Origin: CANKHA01 sp035699705
GTDB lineage: Bacteria > Pseudomonadota > Alphaproteobacteria > Rhizobiales > Xanthobacteraceae
Direction: 5' to 3'
Assembly: GCA_035699705.1 (NCBI GenBank)
Contig: DASSPI010000133.1
Location: 1 to 12,480 of the forward strand
Length of the DNA stretch: 12,480 nt
Part shown: one piece after another, positions 6,547-12,480 of the stretch
Layout: each line of letters opens with the position of its first letter
How positions within the stretch are numbered: the first letter of the stretch is position 1
Translations under genes and position numbers: made by a program
The notes under the pieces: generated by a model
What the model was told of the DNA's origin: nothing
Seen by the model: only the letters and a program-made list of their open reading frames with translations
Databases searched by the model: none

Positions 6547-8280
6547 ATGATGATGGCTAACCAGGCGTTGATCGTGACCATCGTCGTCGGCCTTGGTCTG
6601 GCATTTGTTTTCGGCGCGATCGCACACCGGCTACGTATCCCCCTTTTGCTCGGGTATCTGATCGCAGGGGTGGTTATCGGCCCCTTCACCCCAGGCTATG
6701 TCGCGGACCAATCACTCGCACTCCAACTCGCCGAAGTCGGCGTCATCCTGTTGATGTTTGGAGTCGGGTTGCACTTCTCGCTGCGTGATCTGCTTTCCGT
6801 GAGCGCTATAGCCATTCCCGGCGCGATCGGCCAGATGGCCCTTGTATCGTCTTTCGGCTTTGGCTTGGCGCACGCCATGGGGTGGTCTACCGGGGCGAGC
6901 GTCGTGTTCGGCCTCGCCCTGTCCATCGCGAGCACGGTTGTTGTGCTCCGGGCCTTGCAGGAGCGGCGGCTCATCGACACGGACCGCGGGCGTATCATCG
7001 TCGGTTGGCTCATCGTCGAGGATCTTGCGATGGTCCTCATCCTCGTTCTTTTGCCCGCGCTTGCGCCGCTTTTCGGTGGGCAGGCGTTGTCCGAAGTGGA
7101 GACCGGCTGGTTCAGAGGAGTTTTGGATCCTCGCTCCATCTGGGGTGCACTCGGGCTGACGCTTGCAAAGCTCGGGGCATATTTGTTGCTGATGTTGGTC
7201 GTGGGGCAACGGCTCATTCCTTTCATCCTGCACTACGTGGCGCACTCCGGTTCGCGCGAATTGTTCCGCCTTGCGGTGCTCGCGCTGGCGCTGAGCGTGG
7301 CGTTCGGCTCGGCCCAGCTCTTCGGGGTGTCGTTTGCGCTGGGTGCTTTTTTCGCCGGCATGGTGCTCGCCGAGTCGACGCTCAGCCAGCAGGCCGCTCA
7401 GGAAACGTTGCCACTGAGAGACGCTTTTGCCGTCCTGTTTTTCGTGTCGGTCGGCATGCTCTTTGACCCCGGGATCATCATGCGTGAGCCGGGTCCAGTG
7501 CTCGCCACCTTCCTGATCATCGTCTTCGGCAATGCGCTGGCAGCGTTCCTGATCGTCCTTGCGCTGCGCGGCTCGCTGCTTACGGCCCTGACAAGCGCCG
7601 CATCGCTGTCGCAGATCGGGGAGCTCTCATTCATCCTTGCCGGCCTCGGCGTTGCGCTGCAGTTGCTACCGGAAAATGGCCGCGACCTGATCCTTGCGGG
7701 CGCGATCCTGTCCATTCTGGCGAACCCTCTCCTCTTCTTTGCTCTTGCTAAGGCAAGGCCCTGGCTGGACGAATGGGACCGGAAGACGCAGCCGGCCGCT
7801 GTCTCAGAACGCGGCAAGCCCGACGAATTGCCGGTCACGTCGCTCAAGGATCACGCGGTGATTATCGGTTGTGGACGTGTCGGAAGTCTGGTGGCAGAGG
7901 CGATGGAAGCTAATGGCCAACCGTTTTTGATAATCGAGGAGCGCAGAGAAATCGTCGACGAGCTTCGCGCCCGGGGCATCGAAGTCATCTTCGGGAATGC
8001 GGCTCAGCCGGGAATCCTGAAGGCCGCAAACCTGGCCGGTGCGCGGTGGTTCATCAGCGCAATCCCGAATCCGTTCGAAAGCGGTAATCTCATCGAGCAG
8101 GCACGCGCGGCAAATCCGGATCTTGAGATCATAGCGCGTGCGCATTCCGACGAGGAGGTCGAATACCTGACCAAGCTCGGGGCGAACCTCATCATCATGG
8201 GCGAGCGCGAAATCGCGCGCGGCATCTTGGAACGCATCACGCGCAGGCTTGAGCAAACGTCCGGCGGCACTGGCGCCTGA
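6547..8280 (+). CDS. ybaL: YbaL-type monovalent cation:proton antiporter (CPA2) with NAD-binding RCK domain
   Basis: This is an inner-membrane antiporter of the KefB/KefC/YbaL group that exchanges potassium (or another monovalent cation) for protons. Residues 5-400 are a Na+/H+ exchanger-type membrane domain. It carries ILLMFGVGLHFSL, an acidic pair in WLIVEDLAM (Glu158, Asp159), SFALGAFFAGMVL and LPLRDAFAVLFFVSVGM, all closely matching E. coli YbaL as I recall it. A cytosolic TrkA-N domain begins near residue 433. Its nucleotide-binding loop is GCGRVGS (Gly441, Gly443, Gly446), followed by an acidic strand end (LIIEE). The 577-residue length is normal; there is no separate TrkA-C domain. Three ATGs stand in a row (6547, 6550, 6553). 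The AGG at 6544-6546 is better spaced for the third, so the true start may be 6553. Codon endings in its first part are richer in A/T than in kup. It may be co-transcribed with kup. Confidence 0.92.
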   Translation: MMMANQALIVTIVVGLGLAFVFGAIAHRLRIPLLLGYLIAGVVIGPFTPGYVADQSLALQLAEVGVILLMFGVGLHFSLRDLLSVSAIAIPGAIGQMALVSSFGFGLAHAMGWSTGASVVFGLALSIASTVVVLRALQERRLIDTDRGRIIVGWLIVEDLAMVLILVLLPALAPLFGGQALSEVETGWFRGVLDPRSIWGALGLTLAKLGAYLLLMLVVGQRLIPFILHYVAHSGSRELFRLAVLALALSVAFGSAQLFGVSFALGAFFAGMVLAESTLSQQAAQETLPLRDAFAVLFFVSVGMLFDPGIIMREPGPVLATFLIIVFGNALAAFLIVLALRGSLLTALTSAASLSQIGELSFILAGLGVALQLLPENGRDLILAGAILSILANPLLFFALAKARPWLDEWDRKTQPAAVSERGKPDELPVTSLKDHAVIIGCGRVGSLVAEAMEANGQPFLIIEERREIVDELRARGIEVIFGNAAQPGILKAANLAGARWFISAIPNPFESGNLIEQARAANPDLEIIARAHSDEEVEYLTKLGANLIIMGEREIARGILERITRRLEQTSGGTGA

Positions 8281-8284
8281 AGAT

Positions 8285-8310
8285 CACTGCCAACCCGCCG
8301 CGCAGTGTTT
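8285..8310 (+). terminator. Possible terminator after the antiporter gene
   Basis: CACTGC (8285-8290) pairs with GCAGTG (8302-8307) across an 11-base loop, and three T residues follow. It begins five bases after the ybaL stop in the 53-base gap between convergent genes, the right place for a terminator. The stem is short and the T-run brief, so this is tentative. Confidence 0.35.
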
Positions 8311-8333
8311 CCCAACCACAGTCTCTGGAAATG

Positions 8334-8828
8334 TCAATATCCGCCGAACAGCACGCCGGGATAGAGCGGGTAGCGAAACAGCACCACGAATATAAGCCAG
8401 ATCGCCAGCGTGGTCCCAGCTGCCGCGAGAAGGCTGTCGCGCAGGCTGCGGCCGCCATGGATGAGCATGTAGAAGAAGATGTAGATCGGCGTGGCGATGA
8501 TGAAGCCGATCAGGAAAAGTGCTACGAGATAGCCGGATATCCAAGCCACCGCCAGGACGATGCGGGTGAGGGGAGCGTCTTCGTCGCCCTGCATTTTCCA
8601 TTCCACGATCCTTTCGGCGGTGACCAGGCGGCGGACCCAGCGCCCGACCGGCGTTTCAAATTGTGAAACGGCGTCGATGATCGACAAGACGATCGTTGCC
8701 CAGGCGACCAGGACCGGTACTGCGTTCGCGGCGGGAGGGTAGGTCTTCGCCCAAAGCAAATAGCCGACGCTCAGCGCGAGCACCACAATCGCGGCCCAGA
8801 ACTCCCGCTGGCGGACGGCGAAGGTCAT
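8334..8828 (-). CDS. tctB: TTT transporter small membrane subunit (TctB family)
   Basis: This is the small membrane component of a tripartite tricarboxylate transporter, 164 residues from ATG 8828. Four hydrophobic segments are visible. The first starts at about residue 10 after a short basic N-terminus (FAVRQREFWAA), and the second lies in VPVLVAWATIVLSIIDAV. The last two (VAWISGYLVALFLIGFIIATPIYIF and the C-terminal helix) are separated by a short loop. This pattern and the GGRS-LRDS loop fit TctB/DUF1468. Its function within the complex is less defined than that of the other two parts. The start codon overlaps the tctA stop in ATGA (8825-8828), so translation is probably coupled and the two proteins made in step. 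Sequence in this family is poorly conserved; the assignment rests partly on the neighbours. Confidence 0.86.
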   Translation of the reverse strand: MTFAVRQREFWAAIVVLALSVGYLLWAKTYPPAANAVPVLVAWATIVLSIIDAVSQFETPVGRWVRRLVTAERIVEWKMQGDEDAPLTRIVLAVAWISGYLVALFLIGFIIATPIYIFFYMLIHGGRSLRDSLLAAAGTTLAIWLIFVVLFRYPLYPGVLFGGY

Positions 8829-10327
8829 ACGGCCCTTTTCGATAAGCCGGCGCGGCGGCGCAGGGTCTGCACCGCCGGCCATAACAGGCAGGCCACAGTC
8901 AGCAGCAACAGCACGAACGAAGTCGTCCGCGTGAAAAAGACCGTCCAGTCGCCATCGGCCATGCGTAGCGACTGATGATAGCTGCGTTCGGCAAGCTCTC
9001 CCAGCACAAGCGCGATCACCAGCGTGATTCGGGGGAAGCCGAACCGCATCATCACATAGCCAAGAATGCCGAACAGCACCGCCATCACCACGTCGCCAAA
9101 GCTGTTTTGCAAGGCATAGACCCCGACGAGCGAGACCGCGATCACCGCCGGCGCCACGATATGCACGTCCACCAGCGTGATCATCGCGAGCGGGCGCGTC
9201 ACCAGCAGGGTGATCACCGTCGCGATGATGCAGGAGGCCGACAGCGCGATGATGAGGCTGAACACGACGCCTTCGTTTTGGATCAGCAGCATCGGTCCCG
9301 GCTCAACCCCGATCAGCACCAGCACGCCGAGGAAGACGGCCATCTCGGCCGAGCCCGGGATGCCGAAAGCGAGGGTCGGGATCAGCGAGCCACCATCCTT
9401 GGAATTGTTGGCGGCCTCCGGGCCGATCACACCTTCGATATTGCCCCGGCCAAAGGTCTCGGGGCTTTTGGAAATCTGCATCGCCGCCGTGTAGGACAGG
9501 AAGGCGGCGACGGTCCCGCCAAGCCCCGGTATGGCGCCGATCACCGTTCCGATTGCCGAGCCTTGCAGCAGGGTTTTCCAATATTTGAAGCAGGCCCATA
9601 CGCCCTCCATCACCCCGGTGACCCGAGTGGTGGTGGCATCCTTCGAGATGGTGCCGCCGACGATCGAGAGCGCGATCATTTCGGTGATCGCGAACATTCC
9701 TGTCAGCGCGGGGATCAGTGAAATCCCATCCCATAGATATTCGGAGCCTCCGGTGAAGCGGACGGTGCCGCTTACGCCGCTGTAGCCCACGAACGAGAGC
9801 ATCAATCCGATTCCGCCGGCTATCAGCCCGCGCAGGAATTGCCCCCCTGTCGAGAGCGCAACAGCGGCGAGACCCATCAGCGCAAGCATGAAGAATTCCG
9901 GCGGGCCAAACAGCAAGACGACCTGTTTCAGGACCGGAATGATAGCAATCAGCAAAATGATGCCGAAGAGTCCGCCCAGCGTGGAGGCGGCAGCTGCCGC
10001 GCCGATGGCGGCTCCGGCCTTGCCCTGCTGGGCCATCGGGTAGCCGTCGAAACAGGTCGCCGCGTTGGGCGCTCCGCCCGGTGTGTTGATCAGGATCGAG
10101 GTGATGGATCCGCCGGCGGATACCGCGCCCATGATGCCGCCCATCAACATCATCGCGTTGCGCGGGTCCATGCCCAAAGTCAGCGGCATCAGCAGCGCGA
10201 TGGCCGTCGTGCCGCCGATGCCGGGGACGATGCCGAAGATCAAACCCACCACGACGCCGGCGAATAGGAAGAACGCGCCCGAAAGCGTGAACATCACCTG
10301 CAGGGCGGCCAACGTGCTTTCAAGCAT
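8825..10327 (-). CDS. tctA: TTT transporter large membrane subunit (TctA family)
   Basis: This is the large membrane permease of a tripartite tricarboxylate transporter, which takes up carboxylates using the ion gradient. It has 500 residues, normal for the family, with about 12 hydrophobic segments. The N-terminal half holds the conserved GIVPGIGGTTAIALLMPLT segment, then INTPGGAPNAATCFDGYP and MAQQGKAG, hallmarks of TctA. A second copy-like motif, AIPGLGGTVAAFLSY, precedes the EGVIGPEAANNS stretch in the second half, reflecting the internal repeat of the family. The ATG at 10327 begins right at the first hydrophobic stretch; no strong ribosome site precedes it, and the gene may rely on the upstream tctC message. 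It lies 52 bases after tctC and overlaps tctB by four bases. The substrate cannot be read from TctA. Confidence 0.94.
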   Translation of the reverse strand: MLESTLAALQVMFTLSGAFFLFAGVVVGLIFGIVPGIGGTTAIALLMPLTLGMDPRNAMMLMGGIMGAVSAGGSITSILINTPGGAPNAATCFDGYPMAQQGKAGAAIGAAAAASTLGGLFGIILLIAIIPVLKQVVLLFGPPEFFMLALMGLAAVALSTGGQFLRGLIAGGIGLMLSFVGYSGVSGTVRFTGGSEYLWDGISLIPALTGMFAITEMIALSIVGGTISKDATTTRVTGVMEGVWACFKYWKTLLQGSAIGTVIGAIPGLGGTVAAFLSYTAAMQISKSPETFGRGNIEGVIGPEAANNSKDGGSLIPTLAFGIPGSAEMAVFLGVLVLIGVEPGPMLLIQNEGVVFSLIIALSASCIIATVITLLVTRPLAMITLVDVHIVAPAVIAVSLVGVYALQNSFGDVVMAVLFGILGYVMMRFGFPRITLVIALVLGELAERSYHQSLRMADGDWTVFFTRTTSFVLLLLTVACLLWPAVQTLRRRAGLSKRAV

Positions 10328-10336
10328 GACGCGTCA

Positions 10337-10350
10337 GCCGCGGGCGCGGC
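10337..10350. repeat. 14-base palindrome between tctC and tctA
   Basis: GCCGCG-GG-CGCGGC on the plus strand is a perfect six-base inverted repeat around two bases. It sits in the 52-base gap, just upstream of the tctA start and after the tctC stop. The loop is very small for an RNA hairpin, but the terminal pairs could still form a structure that lowers expression of tctAB relative to tctC. It may also be chance in GC-rich DNA. Confidence 0.35.
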
Positions 10351-10379
10351 CCTTCCTTGTTCACTCGCTCGGCGTGAGG

Positions 10380-11327
10380 TTATTTCTTGATGAGCGCCGA
10401 TTTGTACTTTGAATAGAGCGCAAGCGTCTGGTCCGCGCTGACCTTGGCCTTGTCCGCAGGCTGTGGCGCGAAGCCTTCCTTGTCGGCATGCGCCTGCGCT
10501 TCCGGCGAGGCGATGGCCTTCATCAGGCTGTCGGAAAGGATCTTCACCGTCTCCGCCGGCATGCCGGGCGGGCCGACGACGAAGCGCTCCACGCCGAGAC
10601 CCACAAGCTCCTTATAGCCGAGTTCGCCGATGCTTTTCACGCCCTCGACGCTGCTCTTCTCTTCAGTCGTGAAGATCGCCCGCATGTCGCCGGACTGGAT
10701 GAATTGCTTGAGCGTGGCTACCGGTGCCACGGCCGCCTCGCCGTCGCCGCGGATGACCGCGACAATGTAGTCATTGGTGCCCTTGTAGCCGACCAGGTGC
10801 TGCATCGAGAACTTCAGCACCTGCCCGAAAATCTCGGAAGCGGCGTAGGCGGTCGAGCCAAAATCGGTACTCGGGACCTTGAGCGGCCGGCCGAGCTTCT
10901 GGAGGTCTTCGATGGTGCGGATGCTGGATTTCGCCGGCACAGCCAGCATGTATTCCTCGGTCGCAAGCCGCGCGATCCAGGTGAATTTATCGACCTCATA
11001 TTCCGTCGGCTCGCCGGTAATGGCGGGAATGGCCGCGCCAGGCATGTTCGCGATCGCGATCGTGTGGCCGTCCGGCTTGGCCCGGAACACCGTCGCCAGC
11101 CCTTTGGCGCCGCCCGCGCCCGGTACGTTCTTCGGCACCACCTCAACCTTGTTGGGCAGCGTCTTTTCCAGGGCGGGTGAAATGATGCGCACCGTGCGGT
11201 CGAAGCCGCCCCCCGGACCAAAGGGGATGATGAAGTCGATATTTTTCTCGGGAAAGCCAGCGGCATTCGCCGGCAAGGCCCAAGTCGCCGCGATCCCGAC
11301 CGCCGCGACCAGCGCAAATTTGAACAT
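10380..11327 (-). CDS. tctC: TTT transporter periplasmic substrate-binding protein (TctC/Bug family)
   Basis: This is the periplasmic receptor that captures the substrate for the TctAB permease, 315 residues from ATG 11327. A Sec signal peptide is clear: MFKF, a hydrophobic core, then a likely cut near ANAAG at about residue 23. The mature part opens with FPEKNIDFIIPFGPGGGFD, the Bug-family start and first ligand-binding loop. PGAGGAKGL and the DFGST-ability-to-bind loop (VPSTDFGSTAY) follow. Family members bind citrate, other di- or tricarboxylates, amino acids, nicotinamide or aromatic acids; the substrate here is not predictable. I chose 11327 because AGGGAGAGA stands three to eleven bases before it and the signal peptide starts there, whereas the longer upstream frame is not signal-like. 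It is the first gene of the tctC-tctA-tctB unit and diverges from the rhodanese gene. Confidence 0.93.
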   Translation of the reverse strand: MFKFALVAAVGIAATWALPANAAGFPEKNIDFIIPFGPGGGFDRTVRIISPALEKTLPNKVEVVPKNVPGAGGAKGLATVFRAKPDGHTIAIANMPGAAIPAITGEPTEYEVDKFTWIARLATEEYMLAVPAKSSIRTIEDLQKLGRPLKVPSTDFGSTAYAASEIFGQVLKFSMQHLVGYKGTNDYIVAVIRGDGEAAVAPVATLKQFIQSGDMRAIFTTEEKSSVEGVKSIGELGYKELVGLGVERFVVGPPGMPAETVKILSDSLMKAIASPEAQAHADKEGFAPQPADKAKVSADQTLALYSKYKSALIKK

Positions 11328-11331
11328 GAAT

Positions 11332-11339
11332 CTCTCCCT
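11332..11339 (-). promoter_or_regulatory. Ribosome binding site of tctC
   Basis: On the minus strand this reads AGGGAGAG and ends four bases before the ATG at 11327. It decides the start of tctC against the longer open frame that begins at 11447. Confidence 0.7.
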
Positions 11340-11440
11340 GACACACGATGGTTTTCGGTATTTGGCTGTAGGGTAACCTGCACAACGCATCGCGCAAGTC
11401 TCATATAGGGGACATGCGACATTCCGCGCGATCCTGGGGC

Positions 11441-11492
11441 CGTCCAAAGCCGGCTCGAGCCGGCTGCGGAGCGCATCTCGAGCCTCTGGACG
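11441..11492. repeat. Palindromic region between divergent tctC and rhodanese genes
   Basis: An 18-base perfect palindrome, AGCCGGCT-CG-AGCCGGCT (11448-11465), is itself two copies of a palindromic octamer. It lies inside a wider inverted repeat, CGTCCA (11441-11446) and TGGACG (11487-11492). The octamer CTCGAGCC also occurs twice, at 11454-11461 and 11477-11484, 23 bases apart. The region lies 56 to 120 bases from both start codons, so it could be an operator or a structure shared by the divergent promoters. No regulator gene is in the window to pair it with. Confidence 0.55.
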
Positions 11493-11535
11493 CCCTTGCG
11501 GCGAGGTCTTAATGGACTATCCACCCGCTCACCCG

Positions 11536-11543
11536 AAGGAGGA
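11536..11543 (+). promoter_or_regulatory. Strong ribosome binding site of the rhodanese gene
   Basis: AAGGAGGA stands five bases before the ATG at 11549, close to an ideal match to the 16S rRNA tail, and fixes the start. Confidence 0.85.
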
Positions 11544-11548
11544 CTGCC

Positions 11549-11881
11549 ATGTCTGATGTAACGCAGCCAAAGGTGCGCGATTTGACGCCTGAGGAGGTGG
11601 CCCGCGGCCTCCGCGAGGGCCGGACGCTGCTGGTGGATGTGCGCGAGCCGAACGAAACCATGGTGGAGAGCTATCCCGACGCCGTCGTGGTGCCGCTCTC
11701 CTGCTTCGATCCCGCCAGCATTCCGGATCCGCAGGGAAAGGAAGTGGTTTTCGCCTGCCGCTCGGGCAAACGGTCGGTGACCGCTTCGCTCGCGGCGCAG
11801 GAGAGGGGGTTTCATTATGATGCCCATCTGGCCGGCGGCATCATCGCGTGGAAAGAGGCCGGCCTTCCCACCAAGACCTGA
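11549..11881 (+). CDS. Single-domain rhodanese-like sulfurtransferase
   Basis: This is a small cytosolic protein of 110 residues that is one complete rhodanese domain, with no signal peptide or membrane segment. It shows the entry motif DVREPNE (residues 30-36), the active-site loop CRSGKR with Cys70 as the sulfur-carrying residue, and the closing AGGIIAWKEAGLP. A six-residue loop starting with Cys fits sulfur transfer (GlpE/PspE-like) rather than phosphatase action. Family members pass sulfane sulfur from thiosulfate or persulfides to acceptors such as cyanide or thiols; the donor and acceptor here are unknown. It has a strong ribosome site. The potF-like gene begins 17 bases downstream, so the two are probably on one message, an unusual pairing. 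It is divergent from tctC. Confidence 0.9.
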   Translation: MSDVTQPKVRDLTPEEVARGLREGRTLLVDVREPNETMVESYPDAVVVPLSCFDPASIPDPQGKEVVFACRSGKRSVTASLAAQERGFHYDAHLAGGIIAWKEAGLPTKT

Positions 11882-11884
11882 TCC

Positions 11885-11890
11885 AAGGAG
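11885..11890 (+). promoter_or_regulatory. Ribosome binding site of potF-like gene, favouring a TTG start
   Basis: AAGGAG lies eight bases before TTG 11899, a normal spacing, but only three bases before ATG 11894. The ATG frame reads Met-Arg-stop and cannot encode the protein, so the site supports TTG as the start. Confidence 0.65.
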
Positions 11891-11898
11891 ACGATGCG

Positions 11899-12480
11899 TT
11901 GAAGCTCATTCGCACCGCCGCCATTCTGGCTGTAGCGCTGATTGCAGGCGCGCTTCCCGTCGACGCGCAGACAAAGCGCGTCAATGTCTACAACTGGTCC
12001 GATTACATCGCGCCGGATGTGCTGAAGGAATTCACGCGAGACACCGGCATCGAGGTGACCTACGACACCTTCGATTCCAACGATACGCTGGAAACCAAGC
12101 TCCTGGCCGGCAAGTCCGGTTACGACGTGGTGGTGCCGACCGCCAATTTCATGCAGCAGCAGATCAAGGCCGGGGTGTTTCAGAAGCTGGACAAGTCCAA
12201 GCTGCCAAATCTCGTCAATGCCTGGCCGGAAGTGACCAAACGGCTCGCTGTCTATGATCCCGGCAACCAGTATGCCGTCAATTACATGTGGGGAACCGTC
12301 GGCATCGGCTACAACGTGAAGAAAGCCAAGCAGGTCCTCGGCGCCGACGCCAAGATCGACAGCTGGGACATCGTTTTCAAGCCGGAGAATATCGCCAAGT
12401 TCAAAGCCTGCGGCGTGCACATGCTGGATTCCGCCGACGACATCCTTCCCGCCGCGTTGAAATATCTCGGCCTTGACCCG
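11899..12480 (+). CDS. potF: Putrescine-binding periplasmic protein, PotF-like (3' end outside window)
   Basis: This is the periplasmic receptor of a polyamine ABC transporter; the window holds its first 194 codons with no in-frame stop. A Sec signal peptide (KLIRTAAILAVALIAGALPVDA, cut near Ala23) is followed by the diagnostic VNVYNWSDYIAPD (from residue 28). Then come TYDTFDSNDTLETKLLAG, GYDVVVPTANFM, GVFQKLDKSKLPN and MWGTVGIGYN. All these follow E. coli PotF closely, including the Trp-Ser-Asp-Tyr ligand-pocket residues (33-36), so putrescine or a related polyamine is the likely ligand. Spermidine preference (PotD-like) cannot be excluded without the C-terminal half. The start is TTG 11899; no in-frame ATG or GTG lies between the upstream stop and the signal peptide. 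It follows the rhodanese gene closely; potGHI partners would be expected to the right. Confidence 0.92.
   Translation, partial: MKLIRTAAILAVALIAGALPVDAQTKRVNVYNWSDYIAPDVLKEFTRDTGIEVTYDTFDSNDTLETKLLAGKSGYDVVVPTANFMQQQIKAGVFQKLDKSKLPNLVNAWPEVTKRLAVYDPGNQYAVNYMWGTVGIGYNVKKAKQVLGADAKIDSWDIVFKPENIAKFKACGVHMLDSADDILPAALKYLGLDP

Noticed and set aside
8975..9721. Plus-strand open frame opposite tctA (248 codons)
   Set aside because: It is strongly His/Arg/Asp-rich, typical of the reverse of a hydrophobic membrane protein gene.
10488..11180. Plus-strand open frame opposite tctC (230 codons)
   Set aside because: It overlaps a clear Bug-family receptor with signal peptide and ribosome site. The translation is Arg/His/Asp-rich and matches nothing I recognise.
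11341..11411. Possible sigma-70 promoter elements for tctC (a TTGTGC-like -35 on the minus strand) or the TATAGG-like hexamer on the plus strand
   Set aside because: I found no pair of boxes with both good matches and correct spacing, so no promoter is called.
10814..11827. Minus-strand open frame (337 codons) running across tctC and into the rhodanese gene
   Set aside because: It runs antisense to the rhodanese gene and out of frame with tctC; its translation shows no domain, whereas both overlapped genes are well supported.

Overview
This 12.5 kb window is GC-rich and tightly packed. Everything in it looks chromosomal and alphaproteobacterial, most likely Rhizobiales of the Bradyrhizobium/Xanthobacteraceae type. 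I base this on the Atm1-type exporter followed by psd and pssA, an Omp19-like lipoprotein, a Pom-like MotA/MotB pair, the strong G/C third-position bias, and the tripartite tricarboxylate transporter (TTT) genes. The organism is inferred by recognition only, since no search was possible. No mobile element, RNA gene or CRISPR array was seen. No gene-free stretch exceeds 300 bases; the longest gap is 221 bases (11328-11548).

Layout, left to right. (1) 2-2174, plus strand: the end of an Atm1-like ABC exporter, then psd and pssA, which together convert CDP-diacylglycerol and serine to phosphatidylserine and then phosphatidylethanolamine. (2) 2190-2591, minus strand: a small Omp19/AprI-type protease-inhibitor lipoprotein, convergent with pssA and divergent from the next pair. 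(3) 2775-4420, plus strand: a MotA/MotB stator pair with no other flagellar gene in view. (4) 4559-8280, plus strand: a Kup potassium importer followed by a YbaL-type cation:proton antiporter with an NAD-binding domain, an uptake/efflux pair. (5) 8334-11327, minus strand: a complete TTT transporter, transcribed in the order tctC-tctA-tctB. (6) 11549-12480, plus strand: a single-domain rhodanese, then the first 194 codons of a PotF-like putrescine-binding protein that runs off the window.

Most of the window is housekeeping and transport. I do not see a convincing undescribed system. The points most worth a second look are: the MotB-like protein, whose OmpA domain has lost the usual peptidoglycan-contacting Asp; a CtrA-like site upstream of motA; the unusual TTG start of potF, which overlaps a two-codon ORF; the palindrome-rich region between tctC and the rhodanese gene; and the tctC-A-B order with an ATGA overlap.
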